A DNA stretch of 64,000 nt from Macrostomum hystrix (GCA_950097015.1 CATNEN010000009.1:2501-66500); one strand, 5' to 3'. Counted from the stretch's first letter, positions 12,611-23,179 are shown. Numbers and translations are program-made. Notes: generated from the letters alone by a model not told the origin.

Positions 12611-13663
12611 ATGGCGTCGCGGCTTGGCAATCTGGATCTTGCTGACACGACTCATGCACTCACCTGGATTAAGGCATTCAAAGCCTTGGCACGAACCAAG
12701 AAGTGGGAAGATGGAGGCGCAGATCGACAAATCACGGACAACTTTTTAGCGCTCTGTGGACTAGCAGCTCTCGAAAAAAGTACTCATCTTGTAGCACCAA
12801 AAGAAGTGGAAGCGCACACCTTTGCGGAGCTGGAGAATGCCATCACGAACTTTCTGCAACCCCAAAAGCACCTTATCGTTGCTGAGAGAACTAAATTCTT
12901 CACGCTACGTCAAGCTGCCGATGAGCCCATTACGGAGTTCCTTTCTCGCTTGAGGAAGGGGGCCACGCACTGCGAGTTCGATACTCTCAAAACCTGCAAA
13001 AGCCCAGAAGAGGAAATGGTACGTCTGATGCTCATCTCTGGCCTTCAGAACCCAGAAGATAAACGACGCGTTCTGGGAGCCATGCAAACGAAAGACTTGA
13101 TGATCACCGAAATCGTGGATATAATCAGGACTATCGAACAAGTGACGAAGTTCGTAGACAGCAGGGATTTTCGAAACGCTAACACAGAGCCTACCCAAGA
13201 AGCACACTCCATCAACTTCACAGGGAAGGGAGATCGGCAGCATCGAGGCGGTAACGTGACCATGTCCCATGAACGGCACGTAGGCGACTGCAAGTTTTGT
13301 GGCAGATCTCATCCAGCTGGCAAATGCCCGGCTTACGGCAAGACATGCAAAAAATGCAATAAGCGCAATCACTTTGGATCCGTGTGCCGCTCCAGTGGTG
13401 TCGAACATGTCAACCATGTGGACACGAAACTTGTAACCTCGGACTCCGACTCCTCTGATATACTCCATCTGACAGACGTCGATCTCATCCATGCTGTTTC
13501 AGTAACGACAGAAACTGTGCTGATCAACGGTGTCGCTATTCCGATGCAGATCGATACCGGAGCTTCAGTTTCAGTGCTTTCTAGCCACCTCTGGGAATCG
13601 CTGCAACGCCCAAATTGGACAAGTATCATCGGCGACTCGAAGCATATGACGGCCATATCCTGA
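12611..13663 (+). pseudogene. Gypsy A gag and N-terminal protease
   Basis: The 350-aa frame begins with an ATG at the LTR edge. The N-terminal two thirds are capsid-like. Two Cys-His knuckles follow: CKFCGRSHPAGKC and CKKCNKRNHFGSVC. An aspartic protease starts with the active-site motif MQIDTGAS near residue 315. The frame is lost around 13,615-13,663, inside the protease, where homology moves to another frame. A break within the folded protease domain is more likely damage than programmed frameshifting. Confidence 0.88.
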
Positions 13664-14627
13664 AGACATTGGGAAAGCTGTCTACCACCGTCGAGATGCG
13701 CGGTCGAATGCATCCAGCTGAGTTGATGGTGGTTTCATCTTCAAAGACATTCGGCCTGCTAGGACGCGATCTTCTAGATGGCGACGCCGTATTCCACGCA
13801 GCCACCACTGCCACAGCTGCGCCTGCCAATGAGCCACTGCCGACCATCAAGGGCATCAAAGCGAGCATGGAACTGATTGAAGGTGCCAGGCCAAAGTTCT
13901 GCCGCGCTCGTCCTGTTCCACTTGCACTGGAGCCGCAAGTCAATGCCGAGCTAGAGAGACTGCAGCAGCTGGGCGTCATCGAGCCCATTGAGGGCCCGGT
14001 AAGCAACGCATCGCCTGTTGTCTGGGTTAAGAAAAAAGATGGCTCGCTGCGCATGTGTGCCGATTACAAAATGCACGTCAATGGGAAAATCAAGCCAGAG
14101 TCTTATCCAATTCCTTCGATTGAGCACCTATTCGCCAAGCTCAAAAACGCAAAAAAGTTTGCGAAGGTAGACTTGCGTTCTGCCTATTGGCAAATAGCTC
14201 TCGATGAGTCTGCGGAGGAACTATCCGTGATCAATACCTCACGCGGCCTCTACCGTGTCAAACGCCTACAAATGGGCATGAAAAATGCCTCCTTCATTTT
14301 CCAAAGGACCATGGAGAGTATTCTTTCTGACCTTAAAGGCATCCTTGTCTACCAAGATGATGTCCTAGTCTTTGCAGAGAATTCCGAAGCACTAGGTAAG
14401 CGGTTGAATGCGGTCAAAACCAGGCTCTCAGAAAAGAAAGTGACCATCAACGAAAGCAAATCTATTAATATGAGCGATGAAATTTCCTTTCTTGGATTCA
14501 AAATCTCCGCATCTGGAATTCAGCCTGACGACCGTCTAGTTGACAAGATCCGTCATATCGCCGCTCCCAGCTCCAAGAAGGAAGTTGAGCAGTTCCTTGG
14601 CCTAGTGAATTTTTTTGGCCGTCTGAT
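13615..14627 (+). pseudogene. Gypsy A protease C-terminus and reverse transcriptase
   Basis: This frame holds the rest of the protease (FGLLGRDLL) and the RT: the fingers segment with WVKKKDGSLRMCADYK, the palm with DLRSAYWQIAL, and the catalytic YQDDVLVF at about 14,350. It ends at SLVNFFGRLIP-type thumb sequence (here GLVNFFGRLIP), where element B is inserted. The polyprotein resumes at 27,792 after the nested DNA. The protein would have read through continuously before the insertion. Confidence 0.9.
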
Positions 14628-14631
14628 ACCT

Positions 14632-14878
14632 TGTAGCGTCTAAAACGAACTTTTATTTCAGACTTAGTTACGACTCTAACTTTCTTTTATTTCCATAGAC
14701 AACCCCACTTGTTCCACCAAGAATACTAGGATACTAGCCTTCCCTTTTTCCCATAGATTAACTGTACCAGCTCAATTAAATAAAGCCGACCACAGGGGCC
14801 AAGGCTCCCCTTCTTAACCCTGCTAAGAGAAATACAAGTTCACCGCCTTAGCTTAATTTGTTTTGGCTAAGAGCCACA
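14632..14878 (+). repeat. 5' LTR of gypsy B
   Basis: Begins TGTAGCGTC and ends AGAGCCACA. It contains an AATAAA signal in AATTAAATAAAG at about 14,776-14,787. It matches the 3' LTR at all but one base (A/G near 14,795). Confidence 0.93.
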
Positions 14879-14880
14879 AG

Positions 14881-14891
14881 TGGTAGCAGAG
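14881..14891 (+). promoter_or_regulatory. Primer-binding site of gypsy B (initiator tRNA-Met type)
   Basis: TGGTAGCAGAG directly after the 5' LTR, separated by two bases, is the complement of the 3' end of metazoan initiator tRNA-Met. Eleven bases match before the sequences diverge. Confidence 0.75.
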
Positions 14892-14898
14892 CGTGACG

Positions 14899-15261
14899 AT
14901 GCCTAGTAGCAAGCGCAACAAACACCAGACCGGACCTGAATCCACACCAGCTGCAGGAAGACACAGAAATGCAATGGATTCACTCGAAGCAGCAGTACTA
15001 GTACCAGCGCCTGCGCCCGCGCCCGTGCCCGCGCCCGCACCTGCAGCTACTCAGAATCAGGAAATAATTCGCAGCATAGTACGACCTCCGATGTTTTACC
15101 GGAAGCATCCGGAAACTTAGTTCCGACAGCTGGAATCCCAGTTCGTCCTATCTGGCATCACCAACTCTACGACCAAATACCACTATGCTCTTTCGGCCCT
15201 TCCCGAAGAAGTGGCTTGTGATATCACGGGCACTACGAATTACGAAGAGTTGAAATCCGCG
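14899..15261 (+). pseudogene. Gypsy B gag, N-terminal piece
   Basis: The frame opens with ATG 14899 and has a proline/alanine-rich PAPAPAPVPAPAP segment (around residues 36-49). A TAG stop at 15118-15120 interrupts it in frame. Beyond the stop the same frame continues as gag-like sequence (FRQLESQFVLSG ... LSALPEEVACDI) to the CACTA insertion at 15264. The continuation lies at 23912 in the same phase once the CACTA element and its 2-bp duplication are removed, which supports the mapped insertion ends. Confidence 0.82.
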
Positions 15262-15283
15262 GTCACAAGTTGACCAAATTGCC

Positions 15284-16335
15284 AGGAAATTAACAAAATT
15301 GTAAGTTATTACGATGTAATTATCAAACTTATAATATATTAAGGTCTTATAAAAATTGTAATTTATTAGCCTTGCAATTAATTATAATTCCTTTAATTTT
15401 GCGAAGATTAAATTTTGGTTGTAAGTTTGTCTATTACCATTTTCTTATTTATTCTTATTTTCTGAATGATTTACGAGATTATGGATTATATAAACTCGGT
15501 AATGTTATGAGTAAGATTTTTAGTGACAAGAAACGTTTGTCATCTTTGTTAACATTTGTCAGAGAATCCAGTACTGATCAAACTTTCGAAATTTATTTAG
15601 AAAAGAGTGTCGTTCAAGGAAAGAATCATTTCACTATTAAACTAGCTAGCTACCTTACTGACCTCCCGACAAACTGTAGTTTATTCACGCCCATCAAATT
15701 GTTGTAATGCATACTGCATACTAGCAAATCTTTGACCTATCTTCTTTTTGGAGCAAAATAACGTGGTCCTTTTTCTATTCATAGAACAATGTTCATTGTT
15801 CTATTTGGGGCATCAGGATACAAAGGTGTTGTGCAAGCTAAATTAATTTTCTTAAAGTATCCTGATGTATATCTGTTATCTTCTATCTGTATTATGTACT
15901 TTTGTGTCTTCTGAACAAGACAATGTCAACAGCTATTAGCAAATTTAGGAATATTGATATAATTTTTTATTAGCTTGCCTAAGTAATTATAGGCCTACCT
16001 TATTAGAGTTTCTGCATTTTACACATTTAGACTTAAGATTTATAAGTTTTCTAAAATCAATTTAATTTGGGGCCTATTTATTAAAAATTATTGATATGCT
16101 TATCTAATGTTGAAATATAATAGATTAGGGCCTATTATAATATTATATCGTAATAATAAATTATATTATTGGGCCCATTTAAAATACTCTAAGGGACCTT
16201 TTAGCTTTAGGTTAGTGGCACATCCAAAATCTATTTTCCAGGGGGGCACAGCACATAATATTCTAAAATTTTGCTTCTAGCTATTAGAAAATTGTATAAG
16301 GCCTATCTAAATTTTTATTCACAAGTAGATAGATA
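15284..16335. other. CACTA 5' subterminal and leader region
   Basis: AT-rich DNA with repeated AATTGTAA/TTACAA words from 15,290 to 15,370, mirrored near the right end (23,760-23,890). The middle is non-coding apart from a short open frame at 15507-15707. The stretch 15,950-16,330 has several GGGCCTATT-type words. Confidence 0.5.
15507..15707 (+). CDS. Short unknown ORF in the CACTA 5' region (66 aa)
   Basis: A 66-codon frame with its own ATG (MSKIFSDKKRLSSLLTFV...) extends upstream without ATG to 15372. Composition is that of an ordinary soluble protein, with charged and hydrophobic residues mixed. I recognise no family. It could be a remnant exon of the CACTA element or a captured fragment. 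It may equally be chance, given the AT-rich context. Confidence 0.25.
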   Translation: MSKIFSDKKRLSSLLTFVRESSTDQTFEIYLEKSVVQGKNHFTIKLASYLTDLPTNCSLFTPIKLL

Positions 16336-16984
16336 TCTATATATATAAAAGTGAAAACTCTGTCTGTCTGTGTGTGTGTGTGTGTGTGCAACCTTTTGTC
16401 TTTATAGACGCCGAAACCGCTCAACCAAATCGCACCAAACTTTGCACATACCTAAAACCACCTACGCTGAGTGCAATAGGCTACTCAAATTCCCGAAAAA
16501 TCATTTCCTTCCTGCTCAAAAGTGCAAAAAACTGCTCAAAAATCGTCAAAAAATCACTCAATTCGACATATCGTCGCCCCACTTTGTCAGATTTTCTCCA
16601 AATTTGATCCACTTACACTTTACATGTTTTCCAACAATGCTGTCAATTTTGAACATCTCTACTCAATCCAGAGCAAAGCTGCATCATCTCAAAGTGAGTC
16701 ACTTTTTGTTTTCCGAGGACAGCCACCCCAACTCCCCTCCGCCACTCTGCGGGCCAAATTTTATTACAGCCACCCCCTCCCTTCCCCGGGCGCCGAAGCC
16801 CCAGACTGTACATTGTATTTCAAGCCGTGAATGTACACAGCCCAAACCCCTAGACTGTCTACTGGCCCCCAAGCAGCACTGAGACTGAGTGCGGTGAGTG
16901 CGGTGGCGTCCCAGTGCGCAGGGCTCTCCGGTCGATATTTCTCTCCAGCCAGCCTGGGATAGAAGAAAGAGAGAGGCTGGCGAT

Positions 16985-17947
16985 CAACTGATGGGTGGTG
17001 TCACTCTGCTGCTGTCTGGAGACTTTAGACAGACGCTGCCTGTGATTCCGCGTGGCACTCCTGCTGATGAGATTAATTCTTGCCTAAAATCATCTCACCT
17101 GTGGCCATCGGTTGTGAAGTTGCACCTACGAACAAACATGAGAGCTACAATTCAAGGAGACGAAACAGCTCATGAGTTCTCTGCCAATCTATTGCGAATC
17201 GGCAATGGTCTGCTGGAGATTAGCACCGAGGATGGGCAGTCATCGATCGCTACAATCGGAACCATTGTGCAGTCAGTGCAGGAGCTCAAGGCAAAAGTTT
17301 ACCCGAACCTGATGGTTCGATATGCTGACGTTGACTGGCTGTCAGAGAGGGCAATTCTGTGTCCTAGAAATGATGCCGCCAACGAAATTAACTACCAACT
17401 GCTTCAGGAGTTGCCAGGTGCAGTTTTCACCTACAAGTCAATTGATACAACGTTGACTGATGACACCGCTGTGGAGTATCCTGTTGAGTTTCTGAACTCT
17501 CTAGATCCTCCTGGAACTCCATCGCACAACTTGCAGCTGAAAGTTGGGGCACCAATTATGCTCCTCCACAACCTGAATGCGCCAAGGCTGTGTAACGGCA
17601 CCAGACTGATAGTCAGGCGGCTCTTCCCACACGTGATTGAGGCCACGATAATGACTGGATCTGGCAGAGGAGAGTCTGTGTTCGTTCCCCGGATTCCAAT
17701 TATCCCCACGGACCTGCCATTTCAGTTCAAGCGACTGCAGTTCCCTGTGAGAGTGTGCTTTGCAATGACTATTAACAAGGCTCAGGGACAGTCGCTGAAG
17801 GTGGCTGGCATCAACCTGGAGACTCCTTGCTTCTCGCATGGGCAGCTTTATGTCGCCTGCTCCCGTGTTGGAACTCCAGCTGGCCTATTCATTTTCGCAC
17901 CAAGGGGAAGAACGAAGAATGTGGTGTATCCCCAGGCCTTGAGGTGA
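16985..17947 (+). pseudogene. Helitron Pif1-like helicase, C-terminal half
   Basis: The frame is open for 321 codons and carries LLLSGDFRQTLPVIPRGTPA, RAILCPRNDAANEIN, VGAPIMLLHNLN, TINKAQGQSLKVAG and LYVACSRVGTP, the order of conserved C-terminal helicase motifs in Helitron Rep-Hel proteins. Rep (HUH) and the Walker A/B part are missing through the internal deletion. Copy 2 keeps parts of those regions but lacks this C-terminal end, so the two copies have complementary deletions. No ATG in a sensible position belongs to it; the upstream frame runs into Helitron non-coding DNA. Confidence 0.92.
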
Positions 17948-18099
17948 CTCGCAAGCAATTAATAGAAAAGTAGTCACGAATTGACCTTGACCTGTCTAAC
18001 TCTGAACTCTGAAACAGTTTAATTTTGTTTCTTTGACATTGTTATTGTTATGCCATGGCTATTTTCCTTATGTATACGCATGTACATGCATACTGTATA

Positions 18100-18373
18100 C
18101 AGAGGCAGATTTAGGGGGGGGGCGGAGGGGCAGTCGCCCCCCTAAATTTTAATCATGGGAATAAGATGCCCCCACCAGGGGCGCCAGTCGCAGCACTGGC
18201 GCCCCTTTTCGGCCGCTGGCGCCCCTTTTTCAGCCACTGGCTCCCGTTTTTCAGCCGCTGGCGCCCTTTCTTGGCTCCTGGCGCCCTTTTTCGGCCGCTG
18301 GCACCCCCTCTGTGATTCTCATGGCGCTCCCCTGACAGACCGCCCCAAAACAAAATTCCTGGATCTGCCACTG
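18100..18373. mobile_element. hAT-type MITE (274 bp), innermost element of the nest
   Basis: The inverted ends are CAGAGGCAGATTTAGGGG and, from the right, CAGTGGCAGATCCAGG. An exact 8-bp duplication ACTGTATA flanks them (18092-18099 and 18374-18381), the target-site length of hAT transposons. The inside is GC-rich with five or more tandem GCCGCTGGCGCCCCTTTTT-like units and no coding capacity. A single matching end is seen again near 59,757. Confidence 0.93.
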
Positions 18374-18579
18374 ACTGTATAGAGGAGTGGCTAAGAGACA
18401 TGTTTCTAAAGAAGTAATCAAGAGGGGGTTGTTTGGACAAACTTTTCACTTATTTTTTACTTAAAACGCCCTTAAACAAACTCTTCACTTTTCATTAATG
18501 CAGTAAATAAATAAATGGTGACCTTCACTATAAAGTTAATACAGAGACGTGAATTGCTTACTGCTTTGCTTTAAATTTC

Positions 18580-18611
18580 TGCCCCAAAAACAATGGGCAA
18601 AAAAAGCTAGT
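18580..18611 (+). terminator. Helitron 3' terminus hairpin and CTAG, copy 1
   Basis: TGCCC (18580-18584) pairs with GGGCA (18595-18599). CTAG at 18608-18611 is followed by the host T. Copy 2 has the same structure at 37721-37752. In Helitrons this hairpin marks the end of rolling-circle transfer. Confidence 0.85.
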
Positions 18612-19239
18612 ACAATATTAACTTTCAAAGTGAAATTTGAGATTTTGTAGAAGAGGATTAGCAAATGCACTAGTAAATATTTTAGAATTATTTTATCATT
18701 TAATTATCAAAACAGGACTCAATTTGAAAAGTTGTCATGATCATACATGCACAACCTCCCAAATCTTAGCTGGCCATGCAACTTAGTTTTTGCTCTATTT
18801 ACGACTTAGTTTGCTCTCATTTGCTCTCTTTTTCTCTCCCTTTTTTCCTCCTCTTCACGCCTTCCTTTTTTGTCCCTTGGTCCCCCTTTGATTTTTTTGC
18901 GCTTGGTTGATTGGTTTTTGCAACTTACTTTGCTTGGCCCTCGTTTCACTTGGCTAGTTGGGCTAGGTTGGCTGGGTGTTGCACATGTATGGTCATGATA
19001 AAATTAAATGGCTACAATTAAATGGATACAATACATTTATTTAGCTAATTATTAAAACAATTATTAGTATTAAACTATTGCTTTTTTACCTAGAAATACA
19101 GAATATAATTCTGGTTCTATAATTTGTATATGAATTTAGTCTCTAAAGTTTTGGTCTATCTATAAATTTGTAGTCTTTATTACTTGAAGTTCATATTACT
19201 ATGGTTTATAGACTTATATTAGATATATTTATATTTCAG
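18612..19239. other. CACTA leader region before the BEN gene
   Basis: CACTA DNA resumes after the Helitron. It includes a run of TTGCTCTC/CTTTGGTTGG-like words at 18,790-18,980 and AT-rich sequence. A polypyrimidine acceptor TATATTTCAG ends at 19239, immediately before the first good ATG, suggesting a 5'-UTR intron. Confidence 0.5.
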
Positions 19240-20490
19240 ATGTCTTCTCGTAAAAAACAAAAAATTTCCCGCTTTGGAATGGGACCTAGTACTGTAGCTG
19301 GTGAGTGGCTAGTACTCTGGTATAGAAGCAACAACTCCTACTCGCAGCCTCTTTACATTGGATCCTCTGTCTTTAAGCATCTTGATGATCAAGAAAAATC
19401 TTTACTTCGAAAAGGCAGCTCACTTCAAGTTAGAGAAGGAAAAAATCCAGTAGAATGTATAGTCATGCACCGTGGCTCAATTGACTCATGTGGGCAGGCC
19501 AGTATTCTGATTGATGACCTTGTTGAACATGGTAATAACACAGATGCCATACTAAGCAAGCTTGATAAACAGGAGAGTGGTGCACAACTGTCAGATCCAC
19601 TTGAATTGAATCCTGATATTGATGCTGAAGATACAGAAGAATGTGAGGAAGAAGGTGATGTAGTTGATGGATCCAGCTCTAGTGAGGAGGCTGAGGTTGC
19701 TCAAGAGAATTCTGGATTTGGACTACCATTTCGATCATCATCTTCGTCTGCTGCTTTTCAAAAAGAAATGCAAAAGTTTCGGTCATGCAGGAGGGCATTT
19801 GGATCTTCATCTTCACAACCAGCAAAAAAGAAGCTAAGAATGGACCATTTAACTAGTGCTGGCGCTTCTTCTATGCAGTATGTTAATCACACTGGCAGCA
19901 ACAGACCATCTTCTGCTTTAAGCCAGCATGTTGGTCAAAGCAGTCTAGTTATCCAGTCGTCTCCATCAGCACAGGGCAGTAGACTTTCTCCTTCTGTTGG
20001 CAGGCATGTGCGTGCTGGTCAGGAAGGCCTGCCAAATGTAGCATCACCATCAATGCTGAGCAAGTCTGACCAAGCAACTCTCCATATGCTGCTCGAGTCT
20101 AGGCTGCACACTTCTCTTCTCAAGAAGTTAGTCAAGTTGATTGAGGAGACGAATCAATTGCTTCGAAATCTGGGCGCTTCACGTTCTGAAGGTTTAAACC
20201 CAGATCGAATCGATTCTTTTATTTGCACGTTCGATGGAAAGCAGTGTAGCCTTTCCAGTCTGAATCTATCAAGCCCAAATTCTTTCGCTCGCGACTTCAT
20301 GCGGCGGCGATTTGGTACGGAGTATCTAAAGGACAAGATAATCGATCCCGATAAGACATCGAAGCGAGTAAAACTGCCTGATGCTGCACGAGAGGAAGTC
20401 ATCGCCGCTCTTGACAATTTCTGGGCCACAAATTACAGCTGGCGCTTGGTGAAGAGCTCATTGAATCAAATGTTTCGCGATCTGAAATAG
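19240..20490 (+). CDS. CACTA-encoded BEN-domain protein (416 aa)
   Basis: I place the start at ATG 19240 (MSSRKKQKISRFGM), directly after an AG acceptor, instead of 19201. Residues about 10-95 form a compact domain (GEWLVLWYRSNNSYSQPLYI ... ECIVMHRGSIDSCGQASILI) like the N-terminal module of other BEN proteins. An acidic then serine-rich linker follows. The last 75 residues (FARDFMRRRFGTEYLKDKII ... NFWATNYSWRLVKSSLNQMF) have the helical pattern and spacing of a BEN domain, a DNA- and protein-binding fold. No catalytic motif is seen. It probably works with the transposase, for example in end recognition, but that is inference. The frame is complete and undamaged. Confidence 0.8.
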   Translation: MSSRKKQKISRFGMGPSTVAGEWLVLWYRSNNSYSQPLYIGSSVFKHLDDQEKSLLRKGSSLQVREGKNPVECIVMHRGSIDSCGQASILIDDLVEHGNNTDAILSKLDKQESGAQLSDPLELNPDIDAEDTEECEEEGDVVDGSSSSEEAEVAQENSGFGLPFRSSSSSAAFQKEMQKFRSCRRAFGSSSSQPAKKKLRMDHLTSAGASSMQYVNHTGSNRPSSALSQHVGQSSLVIQSSPSAQGSRLSPSVGRHVRAGQEGLPNVASPSMLSKSDQATLHMLLESRLHTSLLKKLVKLIEETNQLLRNLGASRSEGLNPDRIDSFICTFDGKQCSLSSLNLSSPNSFARDFMRRRFGTEYLKDKIIDPDKTSKRVKLPDAAREEVIAALDNFWATNYSWRLVKSSLNQMFRDLK

Positions 20491-20893
20491 ATGTTACTGA
20501 GTCACAGACTGTATGATCATGGACTTTTAAGGCAATATTTTCGGGTTCATCGCAGTGTTCTCAAGTATAAAGGAGAAAACCACTCCGGTTTTCACTTGCT
20601 CATCTTTAGTAATCCTACAGTAGCTACAGAAAATGGTCAAGGTTTCTCTAAAAAACTATCAATTAAATTTAATAATTTTTTTGCTTTACTAAAAATATTT
20701 TTTGCCTTTGTTTTATTGTGACTGATGTTTGCGCTTGTTTCTTGCTTGTAAGTTGCACTAAAATGAAAATTCACAATTGGTATTTTATCTTTTGTATCTT
20801 GTAATTTTAATGTTTTCAAAATTAATAACAATATTGTAATGGTTACCCGAAAAGAAATATGTGAAGATTCAATATTTCAGTTCGCAGTGCGTC
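20491..20893. other. Spacer between the two CACTA genes
   Basis: About 400 bp, AT-rich toward the end. TATTTCAG at 20873-20880 precedes the transposase ATG and looks like a splice acceptor, paralleling the upstream gene. Short frames at 20491-20721 have no recognisable content. Confidence 0.45.
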
Positions 20894-23179
20894 ATGTCTG
20901 AGGATGAGATTTTTTATTTGAACTCGGTGCTTGAGTCGATAGCCAACGATTTGTTTGATGATGAAACTATTTCTGAGGCTTCAACTCACAGTGCACCCGT
21001 CAATGGTGAGTCAATGTCTTCTAGAATGGACGACAGTGTGAAAGACGAGCAGGATCTGCCTGAACTAGCCATGGACTCAACTATCCTTGAGCTGCAAATC
21101 TCTAGCAGTTTCGAATCTCACTATGATAGAAATATTATCTATGCTGCCGCCGTTGTTCTAGTTATCGTTTCCTCTGGTCTTCCAGAGTCTCCAACATCTA
21201 CGGTGCTCAAAGTTCTTTGTGCTTTAAACATGGTGAACAGTGCTTTGTCCCTCAAACGTCTGAAATCAACCATCCGTCGCTCGATAGGTAACTTTAAAGC
21301 TATGTTTTCGCTTCGTTACTTTTGTTCGAATTCTGATTGTAACGCGATCTACACTTCTCTTAAGACCAAGTGTTGCCGTAGAAAGACAAACCATGTAGCC
21401 TACTTTTCTCTTCTTGAACAAATGAAACTAATTCTGCAAGCGCACCTGCCCACTATTCTCCTTTATCATACATTCTTGTCTTCTAATGACAATGGAGATA
21501 TTCTTTGTGGACGGTCCTTTTCTAGTGAGTATCTGGAATTGCATTTGTTATTTTCCAGTGACGGTGGTAACTTTTATTCAAACCAAAATTTTTCGTTTTG
21601 GCCATTCCAAGCTGTTCTTCTGGACCTACCTTTCCATATTCGCTGTAGGCTGGAGAATACACTAGTTTTAGCTATTTGGGCTGGTAGAAAGAAGCCAGAT
21701 TGGCAAATTTTCTTGGCCGACTTTTTGCGTACAATTAACTTCGATGAGCCTATTGTACTTAATGTAAAGGGAGCTGAAATATCAATTGTTCTTAGACTTT
21801 TCGCATGTGTATTTGACCTACCGGCCCAATGTAGTATTCTAAATGTCAAACAATTTAATGGTGAATATGGCTGTCTTTATTGTCGTGAACCTGGAATCCG
21901 GCATGGCAGATCTAATGTGTATCCCCACACATCTCCTCGCATATCTGATGCTGAATTTCGTGAATATGCTTATCTAGCTGAAAGTGCGAAGACAACACTG
22001 TTCGGTGTGAAAGGAATTTCAGTTCTTCAGGGCTATGTTTCAATCCCCAGTCATGTTTTACTGGATTCCTTGCATCTTCTTTACGAAAATTCATTTCATG
22101 TTTTGTTGTCAGCCTTGTTTGATACGCAGCATTGGAGAAAGCGTTACTATTTAGGAAGTGTGCGTCAGCTTGATTTAATTGATACAAACCTAGCATCAAT
22201 AAAACTTCCTTATCTATTTCCTTCATTGCGTCCCATTGCTGATCGAAAATTTTGGACTGGTTCCGATTCGAAAAATATTTTACTATACGCCATTTTTCCA
22301 TTGATAGTTCCTACACTTATACAGCGAAGTGAGTTCCGAGTAGCCTTTTTAATATCATCTTTTGTGGCTGCCGTTCGCTTGTTAAATCAAAGCTCTGCCC
22401 GTTCTAAGGCCCGTGAAATTGGCGAGATTTTAAATTATTTTGTTGACAATCTGGCTGTCTTTGACAACCCGAAAAATTACACTATTAATGTGCATTTATT
22501 AACTCATTTAGAGCAACAAGTAGCCCGCTATGGTGCGTTGCCTTATTGCTCCATGTTTTGCTTTGAAAATAGATTTTCTAATTTCAAGCGTTTTATTCAA
22601 GGTACGCGAGGTCATCTTTCTCAAATCGCACACAAAGTTTTGCTTAATAAGTTATGTAGGTCATTTTTAACATGTGCTGAATATCCAGAAAAGGACGTAA
22701 TCTGCGAGCTGCTAAATCTGAATTTAGATAGGAGTGTGGAAGAAAAGTGTTTCAAATTTTTATCACCGGGTCACGTCATTTTTAGTCGCAAAATTTATCA
22801 CAGCAATTGTTATACACGATTAGGGTCGCAAGAAAGCTGCATCTATTGCTTTTACCACCATGGTTTGCGTGCATTTGGAATCGCATTATCTTTTTTCCAA
22901 CAAGATGCTGATGTTTGTGCTAGGATGCAACTTTTCAAGACTAGGACCATCTCACTTACCAGTATGCTGTTTGCTAACTACCCTGCTGTTGTTACTGACC
23001 TGGAAAAGTCTATTTTTAGTCATTTAAATGATGCCTTTGTCTCTGTAAAGCTAACTGATAACATTATTCCAATTAATGTTAGTAAATTTATTTGCCCGTG
23101 TGTGACATTTTCCATACAATTTATGAACAAAAGCTATACAGTTGCCTCACCTCTGGACATCGTTGCCGAATATCATTAG
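20894..23179 (+). CDS. CACTA (EnSpm/Tnp2-like) transposase, 761 aa
   Basis: I choose ATG 20894 (MSEDEIFYLNS), which follows an AG acceptor, over the upstream non-ATG opening. Family landmarks occur in order: a first Asp in LLFSSDGGNFYSN (D223), QAVLLDLPFHIR, a cysteine pair in GCLYCREPG, a second Asp in VLLDSLHLLYENSFH (D391), FWTGSDSKNILLYAIFP, and a Glu in MFCFENRFSNFKRFIQGTRG (E558). D223/D391/E558 are my candidates for the DDE triad; the RNase-H-fold assignment is family knowledge. An N-terminal acidic segment and a helical region (residues about 75-150) precede a cysteine cluster that may bind zinc. Length and the absence of stops suggest a recently active element. Its partner gene lies 400 bp upstream on the same strand. 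Confidence 0.88.
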   Translation: MSEDEIFYLNSVLESIANDLFDDETISEASTHSAPVNGESMSSRMDDSVKDEQDLPELAMDSTILELQISSSFESHYDRNIIYAAAVVLVIVSSGLPESPTSTVLKVLCALNMVNSALSLKRLKSTIRRSIGNFKAMFSLRYFCSNSDCNAIYTSLKTKCCRRKTNHVAYFSLLEQMKLILQAHLPTILLYHTFLSSNDNGDILCGRSFSSEYLELHLLFSSDGGNFYSNQNFSFWPFQAVLLDLPFHIRCRLENTLVLAIWAGRKKPDWQIFLADFLRTINFDEPIVLNVKGAEISIVLRLFACVFDLPAQCSILNVKQFNGEYGCLYCREPGIRHGRSNVYPHTSPRISDAEFREYAYLAESAKTTLFGVKGISVLQGYVSIPSHVLLDSLHLLYENSFHVLLSALFDTQHWRKRYYLGSVRQLDLIDTNLASIKLPYLFPSLRPIADRKFWTGSDSKNILLYAIFPLIVPTLIQRSEFRVAFLISSFVAAVRLLNQSSARSKAREIGEILNYFVDNLAVFDNPKNYTINVHLLTHLEQQVARYGALPYCSMFCFENRFSNFKRFIQGTRGHLSQIAHKVLLNKLCRSFLTCAEYPEKDVICELLNLNLDRSVEEKCFKFLSPGHVIFSRKIYHSNCYTRLGSQESCIYCFYHHGLRAFGIALSFFQQDADVCARMQLFKTRTISLTSMLFANYPAVVTDLEKSIFSHLNDAFVSVKLTDNIIPINVSKFICPCVTFSIQFMNKSYTVASPLDIVAEYH

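Larger units (their letters stand above)
16336..18611 (+). mobile_element. Helitron copy 1 (nested in CACTA)
   Basis: The 5' end TCTATATATATAAAAGTG follows an A (16335). The 3' end is a hairpin (TGCCC...GGGCA, 18580-18599) followed by AAAAAAAGCTAG and then T (18612). This gives the Helitron signature: 5' TC, 3' CTAG preceded by a short hairpin, inserted between A and T without target duplication. The first roughly 650 bp and the last 145 bp match Helitron copy 2 at 35331-37752 almost perfectly. An internal deletion joins the left non-coding arm at about 16,982 directly to the helicase C-terminal half. A hAT-type MITE interrupts its 3' part. Confidence 0.93.

Noticed and set aside
12905-14054. 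Minus-strand frames opposite gypsy A gag and RT
   Set aside because: Shadow frames of a well-supported plus-strand gag-pol.
15001-15050. Pro/Ala repeat as a separate gene
   Set aside because: It is a low-complexity linker inside gypsy B gag.
16370-16882. 170-aa frame at the Helitron left arm (also 35346-35849)
   Set aside because: Falls in the non-coding 5' arm shared by both Helitrons, begins in a (TG)n run, and shows no Rep or helicase motif.
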